Shown piece by piece: positions 8,729 through 18,816 of a stretch of DNA of 64,000 bases. The stretch's first letter is position 1, and every line of letters begins with the position of its first letter. Origin of the DNA: an uncultured Microbulbifer sp. (GTDB lineage: Bacteria; Pseudomonadota; Gammaproteobacteria; Pseudomonadales; Cellvibrionaceae); assembly GCF_947489355.1 (NCBI RefSeq), contig NZ_CANLDD010000004.1:62001-126000 (forward strand), in the 5' to 3' direction. A model generated the notes under the pieces. It did no database searches. It was not told where the DNA came from and saw only the letters and a list, made by a program, of their open reading frames with translations. The position numbers were made by a program, and so were the translations under genes.

Positions 8729-9682
8729 TTAGCAGTTTTCCGGTAGTAGTCGTGTCCTGAGAGACACGTAGGCGAGCCGTGGAATGAGCGCACAAAGGTC
8801 GAATCTGCGATGGATACGATACTGGAATTCCGCCAGATAACGCTGCGCATATTTTAGATGTATCGTGTGGTAGGTACCACGCAATGCACTCTTTCAGTTG
8901 CCGAGCAGCGTGTTCACCCAATAGAATTCAGGCTCCTCAACGGAGGCCCGATCGCCTCCGCAGACGATTTTGTCGTGGTCACAGCCGACCTCAGTGGCGG
9001 CATTGAAGCACGTGAGACCATCCGAGATAAGGGTACTGCCTTTGCTTAGGTGGCACTTGCTCCATGTGGCGATTTCAGTACTTCGAAAAGCTTTGGCTAC
9101 GCAGGGTTTGACTCGGGTGGGATGGCCTTCCCTGGTGGTTTCAACGGCGCCCACGAAGCGCGCCTTGCCCTCAGCGCCACGCGCCGGCTTACATCCGGTA
9201 CGCTCGCCACCGCGATTGGCGTCGCCCAACCCGATGAAGCCGGACAACTTGTATCGTTGGTCTGGCTCCAGCATCACCAGTATGCGCTTCTGTTTTATGT
9301 GCCAGGCGGCGTTGTAGGAGATACCCAAATGGCAAGCCAGCTGCATGCTGGAGATGCCCTTTTTGTTCTGGATAATGCGGAAGATGGCCAGGAACCGCAC
9401 GGTAAGGACCAGCATGCTGGAATCGTATATGGTGCCGGCAGTTTGCTGGCGGCAGCGGTTGTACTGCTGTGACTTCCGGTGGGTGAGTTGGCAGCACTGG
9501 TCGTGACCACAGTGAGAGCAACGAAAACCCTCAGGCCATCGCCAGTGGTAGAGAGCATTGAAGCACTTCCTACCGCTGCCATAATGATTAATGAATTCGC
9601 TCAAACCAGTGCTTTTTTGTACAACGGTATACCCTACAACACACCCTCGGAGTGATTCACAAAATCGTATTCTATGGGTCAC
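8729..9682 (-). pseudogene. IS1595-family (ISXO2-like) transposase, inactivated by an in-frame stop
   Basis: Reads as about 317 codons. An N-terminal zinc ribbon (FRCSHCGHDQC; the second Cys pair is degraded to one Cys in QYNRCRQQT) is followed by the helix-turn-helix-like segment ISSMQLACHLGISYNAAWH. The ISXO2-like catalytic core comes next: GDANRGGER, ISDGLTCF and FYWVNTLLGN. A TGA at 8894-8896 follows LLGN, yet the same frame continues with the family's C-terminal sequence (KSALRGTYHTIHLKYAQRYL, then AEFQYRIHRRF) to a TAA at 8729-8731. The break is therefore a single nonsense change, not a frameshift. The first catalytic Asp region (GLGDANRGGE) also looks degraded. Element ends were not identified. 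Confidence 0.8.
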
Positions 9683-9914
9683 AGATGCTAGCCCACACGA
9701 CGAAGAGGGGCAGTATCACCCAATTTTTGGTAAATTAACCCGCGCAAATCTCGGGGACTGCAGAGGCTTTCTGGCTGCAATTCAATTAAAATGGAGTTTG
9801 CTATGGCCCCACCAAGGAAGGGCAAAAAACGACAAAAAAGGGCATTTGGATCAGGCTATCGACCAATTTTCGGCACTTCTGAACTCGACCATCAGTAATT
9901 AAACTCGTATTGAG

Positions 9915-10193
9915 GTGATCGCCCAGATCCAAGCGGGGCTGAACACCTATCGTGCACAAGCTAAAGACATGCCCCCTGACGAGTTGGCTGACGAAGGGCA
10001 CAACGCAAGGCTCTTGGGGCAATTCATGACTGACGACGGCGATCCGCGTGCGCACCCACTCTGCCATGCCCATGCCATTATCTCGGGAAAGCATAACGGC
10101 ACGGCCAGAGTGCACGCGGTCTTGGCATGGTTCCAGCGTAAGCGATCGAGTAACCCCACCGACAAGTTCAGCCAGATTTTTCTACTCTCCTGA
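9915..10193 (+). pseudogene. Fragment resembling an AHH/HNH-type nuclease-like protein
   Basis: The 92-residue frame contains LLGQFMTDDGDPRAHPLCHAHAI followed by SGKH and ARVHAVLAWF. From memory this pattern (CxAHAIxSGxH, then a helix ARAxLAxF) resembles the AHH group of the HNH/endonuclease VII superfamily. The normal continuation (a GIDxNxxxNGxxLP-like stretch) is absent; the frame ends in TDKFSQIFLLS. The same frame is open upstream (…IDQFSALLNSTISN) but is cut by a TAA at 9900-9902, so the gene seems to have lost both its 5' continuity and its 3' end. It lies directly beside the dead IS1595 transposase. Family call is tentative; no function is claimed. Confidence 0.35.
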
Positions 10194-10335
10194 TTTTAAC
10201 GATCAGAAAATTCAGAGGCCTAATGTTTACCTTAGCCAATGATTTAAATAAAATATCTCTGCGGAAAATTGAATAGAATTCGAAGAATCCAGCAAGCCTG
10301 AATAAAAATCAATCTGCAAAAATAAAGGTTCTATC

Positions 10336-11025
10336 ATGAGAACACGTTGTAGCCATGTTTTGCTATGGGTAAAAGATATTCATCAGGCGGTGCGAGACTT
10401 CCGCCAACTTGGGTTCACAGTAGATTATGCGACAAAGAAGCAAAATGCACAGCATGCTCATATCTGGTTTCGTGAAGGCGCTATCATAGAGCTGTTAACA
10501 TCACCCTCCAATGCCCACTATTTCAAATGGTTAATTGATATCTTTGCCGGTCTGGGTGCAGGGCGCAGGATGATACGTTGGTCTCAGGAGGGAGAGGGTT
10601 TTTGCGATGTTGCCTTGGTGAGTGAGGATTTTGATAATGATTTGTCGACATTACAGCAGTCGGGAATTCAGACGGGACGAGTAGTCCCCTGGCGCCGTAC
10701 CAAACCCGATGGGCAGAAAACTCGTTTTCGCTTTATTTATCCTCGTTCAGAACGGCTGCCATTTATGGTGAGCCCTTACAATCCTTCCCAGCATCCCGAT
10801 GAAACGAATCATGAGAACGGCGCTACCGGTTTGCACAAAGTGCATATGGACGTGAGCGCGCAGGATTGGCAAGCCGTTCGACAGCTAACGGCTGCAGATC
10901 CCACTTTTAATCTCAAGCCCGGCGCCATAACGAAAGTTACAGGCGTAGAAATTAACGGCCTCAAAGAAGATCTGGACCCGAATTTATTGCATAGTGGAAA
11001 AGTCAATCGGGCAAATTTCGTATAA
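10336..11025 (+). CDS. Glyoxalase-like (VOC superfamily) domain protein
   Basis: 229-residue soluble protein. Residues 1-120 show a VOC/glyoxalase-like beta-alpha-beta-beta-beta module (CSHVLLWVKDIHQAVRDFRQLGFTV, then AHIWFREGAIIELL); a second half-module begins near residue 158 (ATGLHKVHMDVSAQDWQAV). It resembles the 'glyoxalase-like domain' proteins annotated without a known substrate. A ribosome site (AAAGG) is 8 bases upstream. The gene stands alone and converges with the TonB receptor across a 135-bp gap that holds an imperfect 9-bp inverted repeat (11056-11080). VOC proteins include metal-dependent lyases, dioxygenases and resistance proteins; nothing here chooses among them. Confidence 0.65.
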   Translation: MRTRCSHVLLWVKDIHQAVRDFRQLGFTVDYATKKQNAQHAHIWFREGAIIELLTSPSNAHYFKWLIDIFAGLGAGRRMIRWSQEGEGFCDVALVSEDFDNDLSTLQQSGIQTGRVVPWRRTKPDGQKTRFRFIYPRSERLPFMVSPYNPSQHPDETNHENGATGLHKVHMDVSAQDWQAVRQLTAADPTFNLKPGAITKVTGVEINGLKEDLDPNLLHSGKVNRANFV

Positions 11026-11160
11026 ATTGACTGCCCATTTGAAATCAATAAGACAGATCAACCATTTAAAGTGGCTGATCCGTGATCTTTCAAAGAGCCA
11101 GAAGCAGTTATCAGCGCATAGTTAATAACAGATTCTATCAAATTAACTTCTTATGAGTCA

Positions 11161-13308
11161 TTATAGGCGGTAAATTGCCCCAATACCCGCACGACGACCT
11201 TTTGCCGGGGCACCAATTCTGGCTGAGGGTGCAAATATCGCATTGGTATAACCATAAAATTCAAACTGTTCATCGAGCAAATTATCGGCATACAGGTACA
11301 GCTCCATGGAATCGGCTTGCAATGCCAAGCGCAGATCCAGCTTACCATAGGCATCCAGGTTGAAATGGTTTTGTGCATCGGCTGGTCGCTCATCCACACG
11401 GCGGAAGCTAACACTGGAATTGAATGTCGGTGCGCTCAACCCCATGAATTCTGGTAATGGATGAGAATAGTTTAACGACAGGTTCGCACTCCAGCGTGGT
11501 ACATCAGGTACTTTATTCCCTGCAGCGACAGGTCCACCAGAAACACCCAGCACGGCACTTGTAATTTCTGTATCCAGAAAGCTCAAGCCACCCGCGATAT
11601 TAAATCCTTCCGTAACAAACCAGTTACCTTCCATCTCAACTCCAAAGGTTTCCGTATCGGCATTTACCGCAGCAGAGGCAAAGGTGGTAAAGTCAAAACC
11701 TAGTAAATGGTCATCTTTGACTGCACTATAGAACACGGCACCATTGAAGCTCAGCTTGTCTGACGCATTTTTAAAACCAAATTCAATGCTATCGACAATG
11801 GCTGGCCTATAAGGTACGCTATCGGCAGGTTGCGTAGCAAAATCGTTAAAGCCACCCGATTTATACCCACGTGCAGCCACTGCATAAATATTGGTAGACT
11901 CGGTGATGGAGTAGCCGAGGGCCAATCGCCCCGTCGTATAGGTATCATCCAAATTCCGCCGGTCTTGTAAAACTCGTGTGCGGCCGCCTGGGCCAAAAGT
12001 AATATATTCCCCAATGTAATCTTTGTTCTCCCGGGTATAACGTATCCCAGCAGTGAAATCGAGACGCTGGGTTAACGGGAGCGTTGCCTCGCCATAGAGG
12101 GCCTGGCTGTCAATATCAAAATCCCTGTTTTGAGTAGCAAGGGTCACCAAATCCTGCGAATCGAAGCCTCTTTCAGCATCATGCAGATTGACCCCAGCTA
12201 CCCAGAATATGGCGGCATCTGGCAGGGATGATAAGCGCAGATCCTGACTGATAGCTCGCTCATCTTGCATATCGCCGCGAAGATATTCTACCGGGAAATT
12301 GAATACAGCCCCGGCTGTGGTCTTGTCAAATCCGGTTAGGTAACTAAAGTCAGTATTAACCAATGCGGTAATCGAGGTTAATTGACTGCGATCCCACTGG
12401 TGACTGATTTCAGAGGAAAAGCGTTCAACGGTTTTATTATTATCATCGAACACTCCCGGCGTATGCTCACTGCCAGGGCTGTCCGTAAAAGGCTGCAATA
12501 ACTGCAGGTTCAGAAAACCTTCTTGACGTTGCTTCTCTACTATAACCAAGGCTGACGTCTCTGGGCTGAGATCCCATAGCAGGCTGCCTCGAAACGCCAG
12601 GGCTTCAGGCTCTGTCATTGGATCACCATCCGTGGTATTTTCAATCCAGTGATCTTCACTTGTTTGGCGGACTGCCAGGCGGCCACTGAGCGATTCAGAA
12701 AAGGGACCACTGAGGACTGCCTCGTATAACCGCTGGCTTTGCTCTCCGAGCTCAATGCGACCGTAAACTTCTAAATCCCCGGTTGGCTTGTTGGTAATTA
12801 TATTTATGGCGCCAGCTTCGCTGTTGCGCCCAAATAAAGTGCCCTGTGGACCTTTCAGTATTTCCAGCCTGTCGATATCCAACGTGCCAAGAGAAACATT
12901 TCCCGCTGGCATGGATACGCCATCAATATTCACAACAACGGAACCGTCATCCTTGTTCACCTGGGTTAGAGAGCCAACTCCGCGAATGCGGATATTGGCG
13001 TCCACAGCCCCACTTGAAGAATAAACATCAACCCCAGGCACACTGCGCAGAGCATCCTCCACATTGTGTAACAACCTGTTTTGCAAGGTAACTCCGTCGA
13101 TCGCATTCACACTAAAGGGAACGTCTCTGGCGTTCTCCTTAGAGTGTCGGGCAGTTACCACTACAATTTCCAGTTCACTGTCCGACAGGCTATCGGCATC
13201 CGCAGTCTCCCCAGCAGAGTGGACCATAGAGGTAGTGAGTAAGGTGGCTGACAATAATGAGATTTGCTGCGCAATCTTTCTTTTTTTATTTGTAATTTTA
13301 CTGGGCAT
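11161..13308 (-). CDS. TonB-dependent outer-membrane siderophore receptor, FyuA-like
   Basis: 715-residue precursor. A basic N-terminus and hydrophobic core (ISLLSATLLTTSMVHSA) form a signal peptide. The TonB box region is ELEIVVVTARH. The plug domain includes VPGVDVYSS, RIRGVGS and LKGPQGTLFGRNSEAGAINI. The 22-strand barrel ends in an aromatic-type C-terminus (IGAIYRL). The late segment LYADNLLDEQFEFYGYTN resembles the end of the yersiniabactin receptor FyuA, which fits a salicyl-thiazoline ferric siderophore as ligand. It is the last gene of the long minus-strand run, 45 bp behind the permease gene, with no separate Fur box visible. Ligand identity is inferred from context. Confidence 0.88.
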   Translation of the reverse strand: MPSKITNKKRKIAQQISLLSATLLTTSMVHSAGETADADSLSDSELEIVVVTARHSKENARDVPFSVNAIDGVTLQNRLLHNVEDALRSVPGVDVYSSSGAVDANIRIRGVGSLTQVNKDDGSVVVNIDGVSMPAGNVSLGTLDIDRLEILKGPQGTLFGRNSEAGAINIITNKPTGDLEVYGRIELGEQSQRLYEAVLSGPFSESLSGRLAVRQTSEDHWIENTTDGDPMTEPEALAFRGSLLWDLSPETSALVIVEKQRQEGFLNLQLLQPFTDSPGSEHTPGVFDDNNKTVERFSSEISHQWDRSQLTSITALVNTDFSYLTGFDKTTAGAVFNFPVEYLRGDMQDERAISQDLRLSSLPDAAIFWVAGVNLHDAERGFDSQDLVTLATQNRDFDIDSQALYGEATLPLTQRLDFTAGIRYTRENKDYIGEYITFGPGGRTRVLQDRRNLDDTYTTGRLALGYSITESTNIYAVAARGYKSGGFNDFATQPADSVPYRPAIVDSIEFGFKNASDKLSFNGAVFYSAVKDDHLLGFDFTTFASAAVNADTETFGVEMEGNWFVTEGFNIAGGLSFLDTEITSAVLGVSGGPVAAGNKVPDVPRWSANLSLNYSHPLPEFMGLSAPTFNSSVSFRRVDERPADAQNHFNLDAYGKLDLRLALQADSMELYLYADNLLDEQFEFYGYTNAIFAPSARIGAPAKGRRAGIGAIYRL

Positions 13309-13353
13309 TGATCAAGCTTCCTGTGTTTATGTAAAAATGAAATCTTAATGTGG

Positions 13354-16300
13354 CTATTTCGCAGGGACTTTCGTCCTTCCGAGTAAATTCTGCGCTGGAT
13401 CACGCTGATAGGATGGCCAAACATCCAGCGCCAATACCTGTTTCGAAGGCAGACGATCAATCAGCCTATTTCCATTGATGACCTCAGCATCCAGCTCATT
13501 GATATCGGTCAATAAACGATAGCTGGCCATTTCGGAAACCGGCTGCCACCCGCCTTTCTCCCAGCGCCAACGCTGTCCCTCCAGGCGTATCTGGCCCGTC
13601 TCCAAATAATCGACTGTTAAAGCTGATGAAAGAGGAGCTCCGAGCATATTTTGTGTACGGGTCACACCCACATAGGCGTTCAGTACAATCTCGATGTTTT
13701 TCTGCTGCTGAATATCATCGAGTAATGCAGACAGGGATTCCGGGGTTTGGTGAAGTGTCCAATCCAGTGCAGCCACCGGCGCATAGTAGCGAGCCCAACC
13801 GGAAATCGGCGCTGTACTTAAGCTTTCAACAGGAACCTCGCTGCCAGCCAAGTCTCTAGTCGTCTTGTCGGAGTAGCGGACCAGAACATCATCAAGTACT
13901 TCGATACCGTCCATTTCTGCAACACACAGCAGGCCAATCGCTCCCGAAACGCCATCGCTGAGCCATGCAGAACCGGCAATACGTCGTAAATCCGACCTGG
14001 CAACTAGATGCTGTCTGGCCAAGGCTCGGGCAATATCAACCCGCCTCAGCCAGCGCCCTGTGCCTTCATCAGCAATATCCCAATGAGGTCCTTCGGACAA
14101 TTGCAGCAAGGTACCGCTGGCGCGAGTCTCGCCGAGCCCTCTTGGCCATTGGGCAATCTGTTTAATTTCGATATCAGTACCCAGCCGCTTACTAACGCAG
14201 GCCTGCATCTCGCCAACGTCTTTAGCAATGGCAGAAGCCATATTTGAGCGATCGGAATCATGGGAAATATCAAACCCATCGAATACTGCTATTTTCGTAT
14301 CGGGTGCCCATTGAATGGAGAAATCCAAAGGGCCATGGGTACTCCCCTGCTCACTAAAGACATTTTTATCGTCCCTTTGGATTTGAATCTGCCAGCGCCA
14401 GTCCCCGGATGGGGCCGCGCCTTCAAGGGTTGTGGCCAGTTGTGAAGACGGCAGGTTGAACTCAGGGTTCAAACCCAGCGCTTTACGTTCCGCTGACACA
14501 CGCAAGATACGCTCGGGGTCAATACCGATACGCGGAACAATATCGCTCGCTTGTAACCAGACTCCACTGGCAGTCAGCCCAGAGGGTTCTCCCTCTGCGG
14601 ACCACCCTGGCGCCGTCATTTGCCATAACAATTTGATGTTGCAACCCTGTTCAGGGCAGCCTGAAACTGGCAGGGACATATGGTCGTAGCGCTGTTCAGG
14701 CGTTACTTCACGCCCATCCACCAAAGCGTTCACCAGGACAAATCCCTGGGGCAATTCAAACTGCAAGCCCTGTCCATCAACCTGGACTTGGAGCAATTGC
14801 CACTCAGCTTCCACTGTCTGATTATCCGGGTTGATACTGATTTCCAGATCACCGCCAGATACTTGAAACTCACTTGCTTTCGGTAACCAGTATGCTTCCC
14901 AGGCTGCATCTTCCCGCTTCAGTTGCTCCGGTGATTGATAACCTCCCTGCACTACCAACTTGTCTTCCAGTACAGAGCCCAGACCAAGAAGAAATAGAGC
15001 GGAACAAGCCACCAAGGCACCCTGGGGGACTATTAGGCGAGAGCGTATCAGGGCAAAACCCCGGGACATGCGGCTATCCAATCCTCTTGGAACCCATAGA
15101 GCAGCCAAGCCGACCATCAATACGGCGAGTGCAACTTTGAATCCATCCAGGGCGAACAAATAACCGATCCAAGGTTCCCAACCACTGAGAGTCGACAGTT
15201 GAATATGAGCGGTGATACCCACTTCATAGGGAGGGTAATGCACCAGCTCCAATTCATGATTCAGTACCAAAATAAAGGTCACGAACATTGACATGGAGTA
15301 GGCAAAGCCCGCATGACGGAATAGCGCATGCACCAGGAGCACCATCATCGACAACTCCAATAACGGCGCTGTCACTATCAACAACTGGTATGTAAATGCC
15401 TGGCCAATATCGACAGAGGCCGGTGCAGAAAGAAGCACGGCAAAGATGCCCGATAACCCCGGTAGCAATGCCAACAGCACCGTCATAGCAAATACCGTAA
15501 GGGCAACACCAAATAAGCGCATATAGTCCGGCGCTGGGGTAGCAGCCAGCATATCCTCAAACCCTGGCACCTGATCCCTGCGGCACACCAAGCCAGTCAG
15601 CGCCGCGATCACAAATGCAATCACAAGAAAAATAACATCCTTGAGGAGTGGCAACAGCATTTCCAAACGCGGTGCCATGGGCCCTTCCGCATGCCAGATA
15701 ATTTGGGTAAAAGAGCTGACGACCCCCATTACGACGAGTATTGCCACACCAACCCACCAGGCCCGACTACTCCATACATGGAACAGCCTCCAACGGGCTT
15801 CCAGCATTAATTGACGCAGGCTGCGGCCAAGCGATGCGCTATCTGGCTTGGATAGAGAGAGATCTACTACTTCACTGGCAGCTGCCTTTTTGCTGGCTTT
15901 AGCGCGAGAAGGTTTGGCAGCCCCTTCCATAACCAGGGACTCCCTTCTCAGGTATTTCAAGTAGACAGCTAAAGCAAGCAGCGGTAAAAGACACCAAAAA
16001 ATCCGGTTTAATACCGAGCCCAGGGTAAAGGGCAATAGAGAAGAGGATTTTTGCAAAGGTGTCCAAGAGGTGACTTCCGTATAAACGAAAGTAAACAGCG
16101 AAGGGTCCATTACCGCAGCCAGCTGCGGATTAATGCTTGCACCCTGAAGCACGATTACAGCAAACATCCACAGCATCATCAAAGCCGCAGCGATCCCAAA
16201 GGGACCCGCCAGGCTTCGAGTGCGCAGTGTCATCATAAAATACAGAGCACCGATACCGACGCTGGCGGGAATCTGTAGCCAGATCCATGCAAAGCCGAGG

Positions 16301-16758
16301 GCTTTCCAGGGGGCTGGGCCAATCGCCGCTTCGGGCAGTAAGCCCATCCAAACCAATACCGGTGAGAATAAAAAGCCCACCAGTGCCGATGCACTTAATA
16401 TGGCCCCTATCACCGCTGCACCGATAAACCGTCCCCAAAGCATAACCCTCAGGGAATTCGGGGTTGTATAAATGACTTCGTGCAAACTGGCTTTGCGATC
16501 GCGCAGAATCGGTTGTGAGAATACCCAGGCCCAGGCAAAAAACTGGAAGAACATACACCCAGCACCCATCAGGTAAATGAGCGATGGCGAGTTCCGGGGG
16601 ATATCTGTAGCCCCCATTTTTTGCATATAGTCTGCGTTCACCAGATTCAATAGCAGGTAGATCACAAGCCCCCAAAAGGCCAATGCCACAATGCCGCTGC
16701 TAAAACCGGCCCTTATTTCCAGCTTTGCCTCATGGGCAATAAGCGCCAGCTTGTTCAT
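13354..16758 (-). CDS. ABC-2 type permease fused to a catalytically dead M1-aminopeptidase-like domain
   Basis: 1134 residues. The first ~600 contain two blocks of about six membrane segments each (for example FWGLVIYLLLNLV, AVIGAILSASALVGFLF, WWVGVAILVVMGVVSSF, VIFLVIAFVIAALTGLV), as in the known 'ABC permease/M1 aminopeptidase' proteins. The last ~500 residues are periplasmic-like. Where M1 peptidases have HExxH and a downstream Glu, this protein reads ARALARQHLVARSDLRRIAG then AWLSDGVSGAIG; the GxMEN motif is also gone, so peptidase activity is very unlikely. Start ATG overlaps the upstream ATPase stop by 4 bp. The pair could export or otherwise handle a ligand related to the siderophore; substrate unknown. 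Confidence 0.8.
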   Translation of the reverse strand: MNKLALIAHEAKLEIRAGFSSGIVALAFWGLVIYLLLNLVNADYMQKMGATDIPRNSPSLIYLMGAGCMFFQFFAWAWVFSQPILRDRKASLHEVIYTTPNSLRVMLWGRFIGAAVIGAILSASALVGFLFSPVLVWMGLLPEAAIGPAPWKALGFAWIWLQIPASVGIGALYFMMTLRTRSLAGPFGIAAALMMLWMFAVIVLQGASINPQLAAVMDPSLFTFVYTEVTSWTPLQKSSSLLPFTLGSVLNRIFWCLLPLLALAVYLKYLRRESLVMEGAAKPSRAKASKKAAASEVVDLSLSKPDSASLGRSLRQLMLEARWRLFHVWSSRAWWVGVAILVVMGVVSSFTQIIWHAEGPMAPRLEMLLPLLKDVIFLVIAFVIAALTGLVCRRDQVPGFEDMLAATPAPDYMRLFGVALTVFAMTVLLALLPGLSGIFAVLLSAPASVDIGQAFTYQLLIVTAPLLELSMMVLLVHALFRHAGFAYSMSMFVTFILVLNHELELVHYPPYEVGITAHIQLSTLSGWEPWIGYLFALDGFKVALAVLMVGLAALWVPRGLDSRMSRGFALIRSRLIVPQGALVACSALFLLGLGSVLEDKLVVQGGYQSPEQLKREDAAWEAYWLPKASEFQVSGGDLEISINPDNQTVEAEWQLLQVQVDGQGLQFELPQGFVLVNALVDGREVTPEQRYDHMSLPVSGCPEQGCNIKLLWQMTAPGWSAEGEPSGLTASGVWLQASDIVPRIGIDPERILRVSAERKALGLNPEFNLPSSQLATTLEGAAPSGDWRWQIQIQRDDKNVFSEQGSTHGPLDFSIQWAPDTKIAVFDGFDISHDSDRSNMASAIAKDVGEMQACVSKRLGTDIEIKQIAQWPRGLGETRASGTLLQLSEGPHWDIADEGTGRWLRRVDIARALARQHLVARSDLRRIAGSAWLSDGVSGAIGLLCVAEMDGIEVLDDVLVRYSDKTTRDLAGSEVPVESLSTAPISGWARYYAPVAALDWTLHQTPESLSALLDDIQQQKNIEIVLNAYVGVTRTQNMLGAPLSSALTVDYLETGQIRLEGQRWRWEKGGWQPVSEMASYRLLTDINELDAEVINGNRLIDRLPSKQVLALDVWPSYQRDPAQNLLGRTKVPAK

Positions 16759-17642
16759 GCCGCCTCCCGCTGGTCTTTTACCTGCTCAATCGCCAGGTGA
16801 TAAATATCTTCCAGGCGTGGGGTATGGGCTATAAAACGAGGGTCTTCGGGTTTCTCACCGTATACGATTACCTGGGTGCCATCGGGCTTGGCGATATTGT
16901 GCAGAGATTCCGGTAACTGCTCGCCGCGAGGAATCAGTGCTTGCCACATCTTGTCTCTATGGGGAGCAGTCACTTCCGGGGCTGTCCCCTCAACGACGAT
17001 GCGCCCTGAGGCCAGTATCGCCAGGCGCTGACACAGGTTTTCGATATCTTCTACGATATGGGTGGAGAGCAATACAATGGCATCCGCCGCGACATCCGCC
17101 AAAACACAGTGAAAGCGATTGCGCTCAGCGGGGTCCAGGCCTGCTGTGGGTTCGTCGACAATAATTAGGCGCGGCTCACCGATAAGTGCAATGGCAATAC
17201 CAAAGCGGCGCAGCATGCCGCCGGAATAAGTTGATACAGCTCGATCGGCCACATCGGCCAAATTGACCTGCTCCAAAAGCCTGTCCACTTCGCGACGCCG
17301 TGCACTCGTTTGGGTGAAACCTTTAAGCCAGGCAAACCGATCCAATAATGCCCGCGCGGCAATTCCGGGGTATGCGCCAATATGTTGCGGCAAATAACCC
17401 AATTTACTGCGCATAAAATCCGGGTCTGCCAGAACATCCACACCATCGAGAATAATCCGGCCACTATCTGGCGTTTGCAGGGTTGCCAAAGTGCGCATCA
17501 AACTACTTTTCCCGGCGCCATTCGGCCCGAGCAACCCATACATTCCGGGGCCAACTTCTAAATCAACACCGTTTAGCGCTTTCACCCCGTTTTTATAAGT
17601 CTTAAAGAGCCCTTCAACGATCAACCCTGATTGCTTTTGCAT
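16755..17642 (-). CDS. ABC transporter ATP-binding protein, partner of the ABC-2 permease
   Basis: 295 residues. Walker A GLLGPNGAGKSSLMRTL at about 33-49, Q-loop GYLPQHIG near 87, ABC signature STYSGGMLRRFGIA near 138, Walker B RLIIVDEPTAGLDP near 158 and H-loop LLSTHIVEDIENLC near 190. The sequence belongs to the CcmA/DrrA-like group that drives ABC-2 exporters. It overlaps the permease gene by 4 bp, giving a clear pair. It begins 67 bp after pchG; that gap shows no obvious terminator or promoter, so the pair is probably read through from the siderophore operon. Confidence 0.9.
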   Translation of the reverse strand: MQKQSGLIVEGLFKTYKNGVKALNGVDLEVGPGMYGLLGPNGAGKSSLMRTLATLQTPDSGRIILDGVDVLADPDFMRSKLGYLPQHIGAYPGIAARALLDRFAWLKGFTQTSARRREVDRLLEQVNLADVADRAVSTYSGGMLRRFGIAIALIGEPRLIIVDEPTAGLDPAERNRFHCVLADVAADAIVLLSTHIVEDIENLCQRLAILASGRIVVEGTAPEVTAPHRDKMWQALIPRGEQLPESLHNIAKPDGTQVIVYGEKPEDPRFIAHTPRLEDIYHLAIEQVKDQREAA

Positions 17643-17709
17643 CTCTCCTCCTAACCCCGTTTATCAGTAAAAATTCCGTAATCGCTTTTTGTACTGAACG
17701 CGTTTTCTT

Positions 17710-18816
17710 CTAGTCGCAAGCCTGGCGAACAATATCGGTAAGTGCCTGCACTGATACTGGTTCCGGTTCCCCGGGCTGGATTAATGCCGGCATACCGATA
17801 CGCGCAGTTAAATCACTCCATGCCATCGACACACTCAAAGCCCACTGGCCGCTCTGTCTACGTTTTTCAGGTTGCGCGATATCAGCGCAAAGGGAATGCA
17901 GAGCCTGGATAACGGCCTCAGGCCAAGTGAGGGCAAAAATATCGTGGTAACTGCGCATGTCCGTATCACCCAGGGTTACCATGCTGGGCACCGCCAATCG
18001 CTCGGTACCCTCACCGCTCAGTATCAGCCTGCCTGTTTGATCCCGTGGTGAATGCAGCCTTGGATTCCACAGCACGGGGCCGTGGGTATCGGCCAGGGTT
18101 AGAACACCCCCCTCACTACCTATGGCAAGTCGATGCAGTAACAGGGAGTGATTGTCCGGGTCTTGTGGGTGCACCTGATTTTGTATGCGCAACGTCAAGG
18201 GCACTCCACCAAGAGTGGCCGATAAACTCTGAAAAGGGTGCCCTTCCGCTTGCACCGGCTCGCTAAAAGACCAGGGACGAAGGCCGCCTACCGCGCGTCC
18301 AATTACATCCAGCAGCGGATAGGCCATCTGGCTGTTGCAGATAGCATCGATCATTTCCAAGCGCTGGTGCCGACGTAAATATTCGGCCGCCGCCAAAAAT
18401 TGTCTGGTAGGACGCAAATTCGGATATAGCGTATTAACCGCGTAAGCCGCATTTCCCTGCTTTGCCGCCAGCAGGTTTGCAGTAATTTCCTTGGTGTGGA
18501 CCGGGTGCTCCTGCAATACATGAATACCCCGCTTGAGTAGCGATTGGGCCAATTCAGAACCCTCGCCCCCCGTTGCCCCAGAACGAACAACAACACAGAC
18601 TATATCGATGTCATCGGGAATTTGCTCAGCCTCGGTATAAAGCGGCACCCCATATTGTTCGGCACAACTTCTGGAATAATCACTACCCCGAGCCAATAAA
18701 CCGGCCAATTCAAAATAATCCCGACCGGGTAATCTGGAGGAAGTCAGGGCTTCGAGATAAATACGCCCAAAGCCTGTCCCTGCAACGACAACTCGCTTGC
18801 GCTTTTCAATTTCCAC
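17710..18816 (-). CDS. pchG: Thiazolinyl imide reductase (PchG/YbtU/Irp3 type)
   Basis: NADPH-dependent Gfo/Idh-like oxidoreductase that reduces an NRPS-bound thiazoline to thiazolidine in pyochelin and yersiniabactin assembly. Nucleotide-binding start KRVVVAGTGFGRIYLEAL at residues 5-22; family segments GVPLYTEAEQIPDDIDIVCVV and LLKRGIHVLQEHPVHTKEI follow. Context (NRPSs, salicylate genes) makes the assignment firm. I chose GTG at 18816, with AGGGAG nine bases upstream; it gives 368 residues, close to PchG, and overlaps the preceding gene by 11 bp. The frame is open to an ATG at 18873, which would add 19 residues unlike the family and overlap the preceding gene by 68 bp. Confidence 0.88.
   Translation of the reverse strand: MEIEKRKRVVVAGTGFGRIYLEALTSSRLPGRDYFELAGLLARGSDYSRSCAEQYGVPLYTEAEQIPDDIDIVCVVVRSGATGGEGSELAQSLLKRGIHVLQEHPVHTKEITANLLAAKQGNAAYAVNTLYPNLRPTRQFLAAAEYLRRHQRLEMIDAICNSQMAYPLLDVIGRAVGGLRPWSFSEPVQAEGHPFQSLSATLGGVPLTLRIQNQVHPQDPDNHSLLLHRLAIGSEGGVLTLADTHGPVLWNPRLHSPRDQTGRLILSGEGTERLAVPSMVTLGDTDMRSYHDIFALTWPEAVIQALHSLCADIAQPEKRRQSGQWALSVSMAWSDLTARIGMPALIQPGEPEPVSVQALTDIVRQACD

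Noticed and set aside
9050..9472. Plus-strand frames across 8970-9472 as genes
   Set aside because: They are antisense to the IS1595-family transposase, whose motifs are on the minus strand.
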